From NCBI RefSeq assembly GCF_009741825.1, contig NZ_WPCA01000006.1, positions 1 to 45,761 of the forward strand: DNA of 45,761 bases, written 5' to 3'. A program made the translations under genes and the position numbers. Below are positions 15,580-25,110 of this stretch, in pieces. The stretch's first letter is position 1. Each line of letters opens with the position of its first letter. Source of the stretch: Halapricum sp. CBA1109 (GTDB lineage: Archaea; Halobacteriota; Halobacteria; Halobacteriales; Haloarculaceae). The notes beneath the pieces were generated by a model. The model saw only the letters and a list, made by a program, of their open reading frames with translations, ran no database searches and was not told the origin of the DNA.

Positions 15580-16686
15580 ATGGACGACATCATCTTCGTC
15601 ACCGCCGACTCCGTGCGGTACGACTATATCGACGCTATGGAGTACCTCTCGTCGTTCGACGTCCTCGAGGGCGTGACGGCGGCCCACTACACGCGGCCGA
15701 GCCTCGCCAGCATCCACGCCTCGACGTTCAGTTCGGTGCTGACCGGCCACGTCGAACAGCCCACTCTCGCCCAGTCGCTGTCCGAGGCCGGCTACACCAC
15801 GCTGGGGCTCTCGCCCAACCCCAACACCGACGCAGCCTTCGGGTTCGCCGACGGCTTCGACCGCTACGACAGCTTCATCGAACCCGGCAACCGCGGCTCC
15901 AGCCTCCGGCAGTACCTCGCGAAGTTCGACCTCCTGCGCCGTGTCTACTACAAGTTCTACCCGCCACACGCAAAGAGCGAGGACCGCCCGACCGACCGCG
16001 AAGTCGTCGAGCAGGCCATCGAGTGGTTCAACGAGGCCGAGTCCCCGCGATTCCTCTGGATCCACCTTATGGAGACCCACCGCCCCTACGGCGCCGGCGA
16101 CGACGCCATCTCGAAGGAACTCGACCAGAAGGCCTTCTTCAAACCGACCAAGCTCACCGACGCCGAGCGCGAGGAGATAGAGACGAAGTACCGGGACTCG
16201 CTGGCCCGGGCCGACGAGAACGTCCGATACCTCCGCGAACAGGTCGACAGCGACCCGGCGCTGGTGTTCACCGCCGACCACGGCGAGGGCTTCGGCGACG
16301 AGGGCTACTACTTCCACCAGCCCCAACTCCGCCGCGTCGACGACTGCCTCATCGACGTGCCCGTCATCTTCGACGGCATCGACGTCGAGGAGGGGCCGCT
16401 GAGTCTGCTGGACCTCACGCCGACGATGGCCGCCCACGGCGGCGGCACCGTCGAGGACCGGTGGCTCGGCAACAATCTCTTGGAGGAGACCACCGACACG
16501 GCCGTCACCGTCGCGCCGTGGCACGAGCAGGCCACCGTCGCGTGGCAGGACTTCGAGAACAAACTGATCAGCCACGACGCCGACGTCACCTTCGAAGGGA
16601 GCGACACCTCGACCGACGCCGCCGACGAGGAGGAGGTCCCCGAGGACCTCAAAGAGACGATGCGGGACCTCGGCTATCTGAAGTAG
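15580..16686 (+). CDS. Sulfatase-family protein (alkaline phosphatase superfamily)
   Basis: 368 residues from ATG 15580, which is 11 bases after a GGTGAT ribosome-binding stretch; an ATG at 15568 inside that stretch is less likely. Metal site 1 is IIFVTADSVRYDY; the nucleophile region is HYTRPSLASIHAS, with Ser or Thr in place of the formylglycine Cys; LWIHLMETHRPYG and VFTADHGEGFGDEGYYFHQ give metal site 2. It ends LKETMRDLGYLK. No export signal is seen. Sulfatase-like enzymes in haloarchaeal glycan clusters may act as hydrolases or as phospho-group transferases; the sequence does not settle which. Confidence 0.82.
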   Translation: MDDIIFVTADSVRYDYIDAMEYLSSFDVLEGVTAAHYTRPSLASIHASTFSSVLTGHVEQPTLAQSLSEAGYTTLGLSPNPNTDAAFGFADGFDRYDSFIEPGNRGSSLRQYLAKFDLLRRVYYKFYPPHAKSEDRPTDREVVEQAIEWFNEAESPRFLWIHLMETHRPYGAGDDAISKELDQKAFFKPTKLTDAEREEIETKYRDSLARADENVRYLREQVDSDPALVFTADHGEGFGDEGYYFHQPQLRRVDDCLIDVPVIFDGIDVEEGPLSLLDLTPTMAAHGGGTVEDRWLGNNLLEETTDTAVTVAPWHEQATVAWQDFENKLISHDADVTFEGSDTSTDAADEEEVPEDLKETMRDLGYLK

Positions 16687-16736
16687 GTCGGCCGACAAAC
16701 ACACGACACAAGTAGGCCGACGCGGTACCCCGAGGT

Positions 16737-17585
16737 ATGCCATCGGTCCCGGCGGTGCTCTCGGTCGATCTGGAGTACTTCCAGCACACGCCCGCCTACC
16801 GGAGCGCCGCGGGGACCACCGACCGCCCGACTGTCGGCCGCGAGGCCGTCGACGACATCCTCGACGCTCTCGACTCCGCCGACGCCGACGCCACCTTCTT
16901 CACCGTCTCGGAGATACTCGACTCGACGCCCGACGCCGTCGACGCCGTCGCCGACGCCGGCCACGAGATAGGTTCTCACACCCACTCACACCACCACCTC
17001 TCGGAGCTGTCGGCCGACCGCCGGCGCGAGGAACTGGCGACCTCCCGGGAGCGACTCGAAGCCGCGACCGGCCAGTCAGTCGACGGCTTTCGCGCGCCGT
17101 CGTTCGACATCGCCGACGACCACTTCGGGACGCTCGCGGCGACGGGCTACGCCTACGACTCCAGCATCGTCCCGTGTCGGTCGATTCCGGGGTGGTACGG
17201 CGGGGAGTACGACCTCAAGCGGCCGGCGGCCGCGACGGCCGTCGACCCCGACGCGCCGCCGACCCTCGCCGAACTCCCGGTCGCCGTGATGCCCGGTCTG
17301 GGTCTGCCGCTGACGGGCACGTGGATCCGGTTTTTCGGCGTCTCCTACACCATCCTCGGGATGCGTCTGCTCGCCCGCCGTGGCATCCCGCCGGTGCTGT
17401 ACATCCACCCGTGGGAACTGGCCGACCTGCCCGCCGTCGAGGGCGTTCCAAAGCGGGTGTACGTCCGGTCGGGTGCGTACATGCGGCGGGCGCTGCGGGC
17501 AATCCTCGAGCAGGACTTCGAGTTCGTCACCGCCCGGACAGTCGTCGCGGACCGGACGCTGTACGACGGAGGGCCGCCGCCGTGA
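16737..17585 (+). CDS. NodB-type polysaccharide deacetylase
   Basis: 282 residues. Motif 1 is LSVDLEYFQ, with Asp-Leu-Glu instead of the usual Asp-Asp; motif 2 HTHSHHHLSEL supplies the two metal-binding His; motif 3 DGFRAPSFDI gives the Arg; YDSSIVP follows; and the final motif is LYIHPWEL with the catalytic His. The family removes N-acetyl groups from sugar polymers or lipid-linked sugars. There is no signal peptide, so it probably acts on a cytoplasmic precursor. Its TGA shares bases with the GTG start of the next gene (17582), indicating translational coupling. Confidence 0.87.
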   Translation: MPSVPAVLSVDLEYFQHTPAYRSAAGTTDRPTVGREAVDDILDALDSADADATFFTVSEILDSTPDAVDAVADAGHEIGSHTHSHHHLSELSADRRREELATSRERLEAATGQSVDGFRAPSFDIADDHFGTLAATGYAYDSSIVPCRSIPGWYGGEYDLKRPAAATAVDPDAPPTLAELPVAVMPGLGLPLTGTWIRFFGVSYTILGMRLLARRGIPPVLYIHPWELADLPAVEGVPKRVYVRSGAYMRRALRAILEQDFEFVTARTVVADRTLYDGGPPP

Positions 17586-18616
17586 ACGACCGACTGAAAC
17601 GCGCCGTCGTCCTCGGGGCACAGGCCGCGTTCGCGCTCGGGGCGCTGGCGTACGTCCTCGCCCAGATAGACCTCGAACGGGCGGGCCGGCAGTTGCTCAC
17701 CGTCGATCCGCTCGTCGTCGCGGCCGTCCTCGCCGTGACCACGCTGGAGTTTGTCACTCGGTTCTCGATGTGGCACGCGCTGTTGTACGGCCTCGACCGC
17801 GTGGCCTTCCGGACGAGCGCGACGGTCGATCTGGTCATCAAGTTCGTCAACCACGTCCTCCCGTCGAAGGCCTCGGGGCACTCGGTCGCGCCGCTGGTCG
17901 TCCGCCACTACACGGGCGTCGACTGGACCGACGCCGTGACAGTGGCCGGCCTGAACACCGGGCTGTACGCGGCGCTGTACGGCGTCGTCTCGCTCGCCGG
18001 CCTCGTCCTGTTCGCCACGGCGCTCCCGGGCGGCATCGCCGTCGTCGTCGCCCTCTCGACGGCCGCCTACCTCGCCGCCGGCGTCCTCGTGTTGCTCGCC
18101 GGTCGCCGCCTCGAAGCGGCTGGTCGGCTGTTCGGCACGCTCGAAGGCCTCTTCTCCCGAGTCCCCCGAATCGGCGACCGACTGGCCGGACTGGTCGGGA
18201 AGCTCCCGACGTTCACCGCGGAGTCGGCGGCGACGTTCCGGGACCTCTCCTCCCGTCCCGCCGTCGTGCTCCCGTACGCCCTCGGCTGGGTCGGGACGCT
18301 GGCGCTCGCGCCGGGAATCAGGGTGTGGCTGTTGCTCGACGCCCTCGGCGGCGGATTCTCCCCGGCGCTTTTGTTGCCGGTCGCGCTCGTGACGGCCTAC
18401 AGCGTGACGATACTGCCAGTCACGCCCGGGGGCGTCGGCGTCGCGGAGGCCTCGGCGACGCTCGTCCTCACCGCCCTCGGCGTCGCCCCGGAGGTGGCTG
18501 GCGTCGTCGTGTTGCTCGACCGAGCGTTCGGCGTCTACCTCCCGGCGCTGTTCGGGTGGGTGCCGTTCGCGAGCCTCGACCTCCCGGCGCTGCTCTCCCG
18601 TGAATCCGAGGGGTGA
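17582..18616 (+). CDS. UPF0104 / LPG-synthase-TM-like flippase-type membrane protein
   Basis: 344 residues from GTG 17582, overlapping the deacetylase stop by four bases. Eight or so hydrophobic helices are visible. The conserved pieces FVNHVLPSKASGHSVAPLVVRHYTG, near residue 90-110, and LPVTPGGVGVAEASATLVL, near 280-300, are the two hallmark loops of the lysylphosphatidylglycerol-synthase transmembrane (UPF0104) family, without the cytoplasmic aminoacyl-transfer domain. In archaea this domain is also found joined to glycosyltransferases of the Agl type, so a role in moving or positioning a lipid-linked sugar is plausible. Confidence 0.82.
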   Translation: MNDRLKRAVVLGAQAAFALGALAYVLAQIDLERAGRQLLTVDPLVVAAVLAVTTLEFVTRFSMWHALLYGLDRVAFRTSATVDLVIKFVNHVLPSKASGHSVAPLVVRHYTGVDWTDAVTVAGLNTGLYAALYGVVSLAGLVLFATALPGGIAVVVALSTAAYLAAGVLVLLAGRRLEAAGRLFGTLEGLFSRVPRIGDRLAGLVGKLPTFTAESAATFRDLSSRPAVVLPYALGWVGTLALAPGIRVWLLLDALGGGFSPALLLPVALVTAYSVTILPVTPGGVGVAEASATLVLTALGVAPEVAGVVVLLDRAFGVYLPALFGWVPFASLDLPALLSRESEG

Positions 18617-18693
18617 GGGCGGCTCCCGGTCGCGCGAGACGCAGTGTATCGCGGGGTTTATCTTTTGTGACGTGATACGTTCGGCACGAATCG

Positions 18694-19758
18694 ATGACGG
18701 CAGCAGCGACCGTACTTCAGACGGGGGGACTCAACAGCCCGCAGTTGACGGCGATTCTCGTCGGCGTCGCCGCGCTCACGCTGTTGTGGGGACTCGAACG
18801 ATACCGGACGACGTTCTCCCGGACGGAACTCGGTGTCGCCCTCGTCCTCGCCGCCGGCATCACCGTCCTCGCCGTCGCTCCGGACGTGTTCGCGGCCGTC
18901 GGTGACCTCCTCTCTATCGACCAGCGCCCGCTGGCCGTCGCGCTGGTCGCCAACGTCACCCTGACGGCCCTCGTGTTGTTGCTGTTCGCCAAGACCCGCG
19001 ACAACCAACTCACCATCGCCGAACTGACCCGGAGCCTCACCGTCGAGCAGGCTCCCGAGGGCGAGGACATCGATGACCCGTCGCTGTTCGTCATCATCCC
19101 CGCGTACAACGAGGCGATGCAGGTCGCCGACGTCGTCGCCGAACTCCCGGAGACCATCGACAGCTACCACGTGACGCCGGTCGTCGTCTCCGACGGGTCG
19201 ACCGACGGCACCGCCCGCGCGGCCGCCGAGACCCGCGCTATCGTCGTCGAACACCCGATCAATCAGGGTCAAGGCGGCGCGCTCCAGACCGGCTTCGACA
19301 TCGCCAGCGAACACGGCGCGGACATCGTCGTCACGATGGACGCCGACGGCCAACACCCCGCCGAGCAACTGGGCGATATGATCGCTCCCATCGCCGACGA
19401 CGAGGCCGACTACGTCGTCGGCTCCCGCTACATCGGCACCGACCGCTCGGGCAACGGCCTCACCCGCCAGTCCGGCATCCGCGTGTTCACCGCGCTCATC
19501 AACCTCGTCGCCAAGATGGACATCACCGACTGCACGAACGGCTACCGCGCCATCCGTGGGTCCTCGCTCCGGCAGTTGACCCTCACCGAGGAGCGCTTTT
19601 CGGCCCCCGAACTCCTGATCGAGGCCCGCAAGAAGGGGCTCCGCATCACCGAGGTTCCCGTCACCATCGAACAGCGCGAGACCGGCGAGACGAAAAAGCC
19701 CCAGTTGGGCTACGCCATCGGTCTCGCCCGGACGATATTCGTCACCTGGCTCAGATAA
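18694..19758 (+). CDS. DUF2304-GT2 fusion, dolichyl-phosphate-sugar synthase-like
   Basis: 354 residues. The first ~110 residues are three hydrophobic helices of the DUF2304 type. A GT-A domain follows: FVIIPAYNEAMQVADVV (about 130), VVVSDGSTDGTA, then DIVVTMDADGQHP with the D-x-D metal site, GSRYIGTDRSG, and CTNGYRAIRGSS near the acceptor loop. It most resembles dolichol-phosphate mannosyl/glucosyltransferases that move a sugar from a nucleotide donor to a lipid phosphate on the inner membrane face. Its product would suit the GT39-like enzymes around it. The next gene begins 12 bases downstream. Confidence 0.87.
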   Translation: MTAAATVLQTGGLNSPQLTAILVGVAALTLLWGLERYRTTFSRTELGVALVLAAGITVLAVAPDVFAAVGDLLSIDQRPLAVALVANVTLTALVLLLFAKTRDNQLTIAELTRSLTVEQAPEGEDIDDPSLFVIIPAYNEAMQVADVVAELPETIDSYHVTPVVVSDGSTDGTARAAAETRAIVVEHPINQGQGGALQTGFDIASEHGADIVVTMDADGQHPAEQLGDMIAPIADDEADYVVGSRYIGTDRSGNGLTRQSGIRVFTALINLVAKMDITDCTNGYRAIRGSSLRQLTLTEERFSAPELLIEARKKGLRITEVPVTIEQRETGETKKPQLGYAIGLARTIFVTWLR

Positions 19759-19770
19759 CCCCTCCAAACC

Positions 19771-21896
19771 GTGATCCGCGAACCACTCGCCCGCGCTCGC
19801 CGACAGATCTTCGAGGACCTGCGGGAGGACCCGTACCTCCTGTACATCCTGCTGGCGGCGACCGTGCTGATGACCTTCTGGATCTGGCACCGCCTCCCGA
19901 ACTTCGCGACCCGCGACGAGCGCTGGCGGGTCGTCGACTCGATGGAGATAGTCGCCTTCTGGATCGAGGATCCCACGACCACCGGTATCCGCGACGGCAT
20001 CGACTTCTGGCGGCCCTACGGCGCGACGCTGTACCTCTACGGGCTCGTCACCGCACCGATCATCGCCTTCGCGGCGGTGACCAGTGGGATCGGCGTCTTC
20101 AGCGGCGCCCGCGGGATGCGCTTCGCTCCTGACCACTTCGCCCACTGGCAGGCCGTGCCCGGGTGGGTCTGGTTCAGCAGCGTCCTCGCGGCGCGGCTGG
20201 TCAACGCCGCCCTCGCCGTCGCCTCGGTGTACGTTGTCTACCGCATCGGAACGCTGATCCGCGACCGCGCGACCGGCCGCCTCGCCGCCGTGATGCTCTC
20301 GGTCACGTGGGCCGTCATCGTCCTCGCCCACGAGGCCGGCGAGGACATCCCCGCGATGTTCTGCTTTCTCGTCGTGGTGTATCTGGCGCTCCGGTACGTC
20401 CAGACCGGATCGCTGTGGACCTACCTGCAGGCCTGCGTGATCGGCGGCCTCGCCATCGCGTTCAAGATCAGCGCCGGCCTCGGCGCGGTGTTGCTCGGCG
20501 TCGCCTACCTCGTCCGGATGCGCCGGGAGTACCGCGACCCCGACCTCTCCGTCTCCGGTCGGCTCCCCGGCGTCCCCGAACTCCTCGCGCTCTCGGGGCT
20601 CGCCGTCGGCGTCCCCAAACTCCTCCTGCTCTCGGACATCGGCGTCGGCGTCCTCGGCCCCCTCTCGCCCGTCTTCGACGTCTGGGTCGGGACCGCGCTG
20701 TTGATCCTCGCCTTCGCCCTCCTGCTCCGGCGCCGGGCCGACGACCGCCTGCACTCGGGCGTCCCCGACTGGCTCCCGCTCTCGATACCGGCGATGGGGC
20801 CCCGACTTCGACGTGCGGTCGCGCTCGCCCGCCCCCGCCTGCTCGTTTTCGGCGCGACGACCGGGTTCGTCTTCGTCGTCCTCGGGTTCCCCCACACCTT
20901 CGCCGTCGGTCCGGAGATAATCGTCCAGCGGCTCACCCGCGGCGTCGGTACGAAGGGGAGCCAACACGGCTGGCTCGTCCGTCCCACGTCGTGGTGGATC
21001 GCCCGGAGCTACCTCAACGGCCTCGGCTGGCCGATGGCTGTCGCCACCGTCGGCGGCGTCCTCGCCACTATCCCGCGACTCCGCGAGCGCTCCTTCGAGA
21101 GCGAGGGCGTCACCCTCCTGCTGTCGGGCGTCCTCGTGATGGCCGCCATCGTCTCGGCGTGGACGTACGTCCGCACCCACCACATCCTGCTTTTGTTCCC
21201 GCTGGTCGTGTTGCTCACCGCCGTCGCCCTCCAGCGCCTCCGGGCCGCCCGCCCGCCGGTCGGCCGCGCCGTGATGGCCGTCCTGCTCGTTTCGACGGCC
21301 GTCTACGCCGGCGTCGGCACCTTCGCTACGCCACCCAACCCCGCGACCAGTCGGCCGCCTACCTCCAGTCGAACCTCGGCCCCAACGGCACCGTCGAGAC
21401 CTACTCGTGGGACTCTCAGGAGGCCGGCGTCCCCCACGACGCGACCATCTACCGGCCGAGCTACCGCACCACCGGGATGGAGGATATGTCCCGTTCGCGG
21501 TGGCTCCAGAACGTCGAACGGCGCTGTCCCGACTACATCGCCCTGAACTACCAGCGGGCGTACATCTGGCTCGCGCCGGACAACCACAGCGACCTCTCCT
21601 CGCGCTGGACCGGCTACGGCGACGCCGCCTACGTCCACGACCTGCTCAGCGACGACGGCGAGTACCTCACCGAGAACGCTCCCTACCCCTACGAGGTGGC
21701 CGAGTCCTTCGGCCCGAAGCCGTTCTACATCCGCAACGGCGGCGAGCCAATCGACCAGACGTGGAACGCCGTCCGCGCCGGCATCTTCCCCCGGACCATC
21801 CAGTACGGCGACCCACAGGACTTCGGCGTCTACAACCACGTGACGGTCCTCGAACGCACCGGGGAGTGCTCCGTCGGGAACGAATCGTCCGAGTGA
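19771..21896 (+). CDS. GT39/PMT-like membrane glycosyltransferase (frame broken near 21325)
   Basis: Restored length 708 residues from GTG 19771. About eleven hydrophobic helices fill residues 25-520. DERWRVVDSMEIVAFWIEDP in the first large loop is the likely donor-binding site. HEAGEDIPAMFCFLVVVYLAL is the GT39-type loop with acidic residues. As given the frame fails at 21325-21326, where one base seems missing (TTC-G-C-TAC). In the next frame the protein continues YATQPRDQSAAYLQSNL as a ~190-residue soluble domain with aromatic-rich strands, to the stop at 21896. It probably takes lipid-phosphate sugar and transfers it outside the cell. It lies just after the GT2 gene, whose product may supply it. 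Confidence 0.76.
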
Positions 21897-21921
21897 GACT
21901 GGGCGCTGTTTCCGCGGTCCG

Positions 21922-22429
21922 GCTGTACGCTTCGCTCGTCACGTCCGTTCACCGGAACGCTTCGCGTTCCGAGGTGTCGTTCGCGGTGCTCACGACACCG
22001 TCGCAGTCGGCGACAGAAGTGGGCCCGGGCGGAGTTGAACCGAGCGGAGACGGTCGCTCACTCCGTTCGCGCTGCGACTCCTCGGGTTCTCCCCGCCCGG
22101 CTGTACGCTTCACTCCTCACGTCCGTTCACCGGAACGCACGGCGTTCCGAGGTGTCACTCGCGTCGCTCACGACACCATCGTAGAAGCGATGGGCCCGAG
22201 CGGAGTTGAACCGAGCGGAGACGGTCGCTCACTCCGTTCGCGCTGCGACTCCTCGGGTTCGAACTCTTTGGTCCACACAGTCGCCGCTGGCTCCTCACTT
22301 CGTTCGTCGCAGTCGGCGACAGAAGTGGGCCCGAGCGGAGTTGAACCGCGTGAAGACTCGCCCCGCTCGTCTTCCCTGCTTCGAACTCTTCGGTCCCAGT
22401 ACTCTCCTCGCGTCCGCTCGTCGAGAATA
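21922..22429. repeat. Array of partial tRNA-Val 3'-end copies with mirrored arms
   Basis: Partial copies of the last ~22 bases of the neighbouring tRNA-Val start at 22021, 22192 and 22327; the real tRNA end is at 22431. The first two copies extend as a 69-base unit (22021-22089 and 22192-22260) with one mismatch. Each unit also carries an opposed GGGTTC-type arm, so it can fold on itself. A further repeat links 21922-22000 to 22101-22179 (CTGTACGCTTC...CACGACACC). Short frames such as MGPSGVEPSGDGRSLRSR come from these repeats and are not genes. Confidence 0.75.
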
Positions 22430-22503
22430 TGGGCCCGGGCGGAGTTGAACCGCCGATTTCGGCCTTGTAAAGGCCGCGTCATAACCAACTAGACCACGGA
22501 CCC
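22430..22503 (-). tRNA. tRNA-Val (UAC anticodon)
   Basis: 74 bases, intron-free. Acceptor GGGTCCG/CGGGCCC (one U-G pair), discriminator A, D arm with GGTTAT loop, anticodon stem CGGCC/GGCCG with loop TTTACAA giving anticodon UAC, T arm GGCGG-TTCAACT-CCGCC. CCA is not encoded. It is followed downstream by the array of its own 3'-end copies. Confidence 0.9.
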
Positions 22504-22587
22504 GACACCAGAACCCTCGCCATCGTCGTGAATAACCCTTTCTGTCTCAGCCGAACGGTTTACCACCGCCGACCCCCTCCTCCCGGT

Positions 22588-23103
22588 ATGGTCGACCGCG
22601 AGCGGGCTCTCACTGTCGTCTCGCTGGCTCTTATCGCCGCCGTCGCAGCCCTCTGGCTCACTAGCCCTACAGGCCCTCTCGCGGGCGTTTTCCATCCGCT
22701 CGACTACGAGGAGACGACCGTCACCCTCGCCGACGACAACGGCACCGAACTCGCGGCCGTCGACGTCCGCGTCGCCGAGAGCGACCGCGAACTGTACGTC
22801 GGCCTCAGCGAGACTGGCTCCCTCGATACCGGCGAGGGGATGCTGTTCGTCCACGACTCCCCCGGCGAGTACGGCTACGTGATGCGGAACATGTCCTTCC
22901 CGCTGGACATCCTCTTCGTCGCCGAGAACGGGACCATTACGACTGTCCACCACGCGCCGGTCCCGGGCGACAGTTCCAGCGACGACCTGCGGGAGTATCC
23001 CGGCGAGGGTCGATACGTCCTCGAAGTCCCCCGCGGGTACGCGAACGCGACGGGCGTCGGCGTCGGCGACCGCGTCGGGATTCCCGACTCTGTGACCAGT
23101 TAG
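22588..23103 (+). CDS. DUF192 protein, membrane-anchored
   Basis: 171 residues. One hydrophobic helix (about 8-26) anchors an outward DUF192 domain: VTLADDNGTELAAVDVRVAES, then ELYVGLSETGSL, GMLFVHDSPGEYGYVMRNM, SFPLDILFVAENG, and a final EVPRGYANATGVGVGDRV. DUF192 folds as a small beta-barrel of unknown biochemical role; cytochrome or envelope functions have been proposed without proof. It is followed 44 bases later by the ABC exporter in the same direction. Confidence 0.85.
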   Translation: MVDRERALTVVSLALIAAVAALWLTSPTGPLAGVFHPLDYEETTVTLADDNGTELAAVDVRVAESDRELYVGLSETGSLDTGEGMLFVHDSPGEYGYVMRNMSFPLDILFVAENGTITTVHHAPVPGDSSSDDLREYPGEGRYVLEVPRGYANATGVGVGDRVGIPDSVTS

Positions 23104-23147
23104 CGTGGCCCCGACGGCCTTTTTGTTCCGCGCGCCCTGTTCCGTGT

Positions 23148-25109
23148 GTGGACGCCTCCGCTCTCGACGACGACGACGTGTTCGAGGAACAGCGCGAACG
23201 CGTCGAGCGCCCGATGGCGCGCCTGTTCGCCGAGTACGGCCGGGACAACACCGGCTACTTCGTGGTCGGGCTGATAGCCAGTGTCTTCGCCCGCGTGCTG
23301 GATCTGGTCCCGCCGTTACTGCTCGGTGTCGCCATCGACGCGGTCATCCGCCAGGAGACCGCCTTCGCGTTCGCTCTGGTCCCCCAGTCGTGGCTCCCTT
23401 CCGACCGCCCGATGCAGATGGTGTTCACCGGCGGAATCATCGCCGGCGCTTTCCTGCTTGCGGCCGTCTTCCACTGGGCCCGAAACTGGGGCTGGAACAA
23501 CTTCGCACAGCACATCCAACACGACGTCCGGACGGACACCTACGACAAGATGCAGCGGCTGAATATGGATTTTTACGCCGACAAGCAGACCGGCGAGATG
23601 ATGTCCGTCCTCAGCAACGACGTCAACCGCTTGGAGCGGTTCCTCAACGACGGGATGAACTCCGCGTTCCGGCTGGGCGTGATGGTCGTCGCCATCGCCG
23701 CCATCCTGCTGTGGATGAACTGGCAACTGGCGCTGATCGCGCTCGTCCCCGTGCCGCTGATCGCTTTCTTCACGAAGCGGTTCATCGACACCATCCAGCC
23801 CAAGTACGCCGACGTGCGCTCCTCGGTCGGCCAGTTGAACTCGCGGCTGGAGAACAACCTCGGCGGCATCACGGTCATCAAGTCCGCCAACACCGAGTCC
23901 TACGAGTCAGACCGCGTCGAGGACGTCTCACAGGACTACTTCGACGCCAACTGGGGCGCCATCGAGACGCGGATCAAGTTCTTCCCCGGCCTCCGGATCA
24001 TCTCCGGTATCGGCTTCGTGCTCACCTTTATGATCGGTGGCTTCTGGCTTCTGACCTACCAGACGACCGGCGCGGCCCCGTTTTTCTTCACCGGCGGCCT
24101 CCGCACCGGCGAGTTCGTCGTCTTCATCCTCCTGACCCAGCGGTTCATCTGGCCGATGGCACAGTTCGGCCAGATCATCAACATGTACCAGCGGGCCTAC
24201 GCCTCCGCCGAGCGCATCTTCGGCCTGATGGACACGCCCTCCCGCATCGCCGAGGACCCCGACGCCGAACCGCTCGCAGTCACTGACGGCGAGGTGGCCT
24301 TCGACGACGTGACCTTCGGCTACGACTACGACGCCGAGACGGACACCGGCGAGCGCATTGTCGAGGATGTCTCCTTCGACGTCGAGGGCGGCGACACCGT
24401 CGCGCTGGTCGGTCCCACCGGCGCGGGCAAGTCGACGCTCCTGAAGCTTTTGCTCCGGATGTACGACGTCGACGGGGGCGCTATCACCATCGACGACTCG
24501 GACGTCCGGGACGTGACCATCCCGAGCCTCCGCCAGCAGATAGGCTACGTCAGCCAGGAGACGTTCCTCTTCTACGGCACCGTCGAGGAGAACATCACCT
24601 ACGGGACGTTCGACGCCGACCACGACGCCGTCGTCGAGGCCGCGAAGATGGCCGAGGCCCACCAGTTCATCCAGAATCTCCCCGAGGGCTACGACACGAA
24701 AGTCGGCGAGCGCGGCGTGAAGCTCTCCGGCGGCCAGCGTCAGCGCATCGCCATCGCCCGGGCCATCCTCAAAGACCCCTCGATACTGGTGTTGGACGAG
24801 GCGACCTCAGACGTCGACACCGAGACGGAGATGCTCATCCAGAAGAGCCTCGACAAACTCACCGCAGACCGGACGACCTTCGCCATCGCCCACCGCCTCT
24901 CGACGATCAAGGACGCCGACCAGATCGTCGTCGTCGAGGACGGCCGGGTCGTCGAGCGCGGCACCCACGAGGAGTTGCTGGCCGAGGACGGCCTCTACGC
25001 CAACCTCTGGGCGGTCCAGGCCGGCGAGATAGACGAACTCCCACGCGAGTTCATCGAACGCGCCGCCCGCCGGCGCTCGCAGGTCGACGCCGAGGCCGGC
25101 GACGACTGA
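23148..25109 (+). CDS. ABC exporter (membrane and ATPase domains fused)
   Basis: 653 residues from GTG 23148. The N-terminal half has six helices of a type I exporter with the coupling segment DFYADKQTGEMMSVLSNDVNRLE (about 140-165). The ATPase half has Walker A GPTGAGKST (about 424), the Q-loop region QIGYVSQETFLFYGTV, signature LSGGQRQRIAIARA, Walker B ILVLDEATSDVD and H-loop IAHRLSTI. It acts as a homo- or heterodimer. Substrate unknown; lipid-linked or drug export are both possible. It stops one base before the end of the convergent cruF gene (25111). Confidence 0.9.
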   Translation: MDASALDDDDVFEEQRERVERPMARLFAEYGRDNTGYFVVGLIASVFARVLDLVPPLLLGVAIDAVIRQETAFAFALVPQSWLPSDRPMQMVFTGGIIAGAFLLAAVFHWARNWGWNNFAQHIQHDVRTDTYDKMQRLNMDFYADKQTGEMMSVLSNDVNRLERFLNDGMNSAFRLGVMVVAIAAILLWMNWQLALIALVPVPLIAFFTKRFIDTIQPKYADVRSSVGQLNSRLENNLGGITVIKSANTESYESDRVEDVSQDYFDANWGAIETRIKFFPGLRIISGIGFVLTFMIGGFWLLTYQTTGAAPFFFTGGLRTGEFVVFILLTQRFIWPMAQFGQIINMYQRAYASAERIFGLMDTPSRIAEDPDAEPLAVTDGEVAFDDVTFGYDYDAETDTGERIVEDVSFDVEGGDTVALVGPTGAGKSTLLKLLLRMYDVDGGAITIDDSDVRDVTIPSLRQQIGYVSQETFLFYGTVEENITYGTFDADHDAVVEAAKMAEAHQFIQNLPEGYDTKVGERGVKLSGGQRQRIAIARAILKDPSILVLDEATSDVDTETEMLIQKSLDKLTADRTTFAIAHRLSTIKDADQIVVVEDGRVVERGTHEELLAEDGLYANLWAVQAGEIDELPREFIERAARRRSQVDAEAGDD

Positions 25110-25110
25110 C

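Noticed and set aside
18658-21183. 841-codon antisense open frame across the GT2 and GT39-like genes
   Set aside because: Typical GC-rich shadow frame: no domain, repetitive acidic/glycine content, opposite to strongly supported genes.
22192-22260. Short open frame coding MGPSGVEPSGDGRSLRSR type peptide
   Set aside because: It is the translation of the tRNA-Val 3'-end repeat unit, present twice with near identity. Such peptides arise from tRNA relics.
22021-22503. CRISPR-like array at tRNA-Val
   Set aside because: Repeats are partial tRNA ends with variable, also repeated, intervals. No unique spacers and no cas genes in the window.
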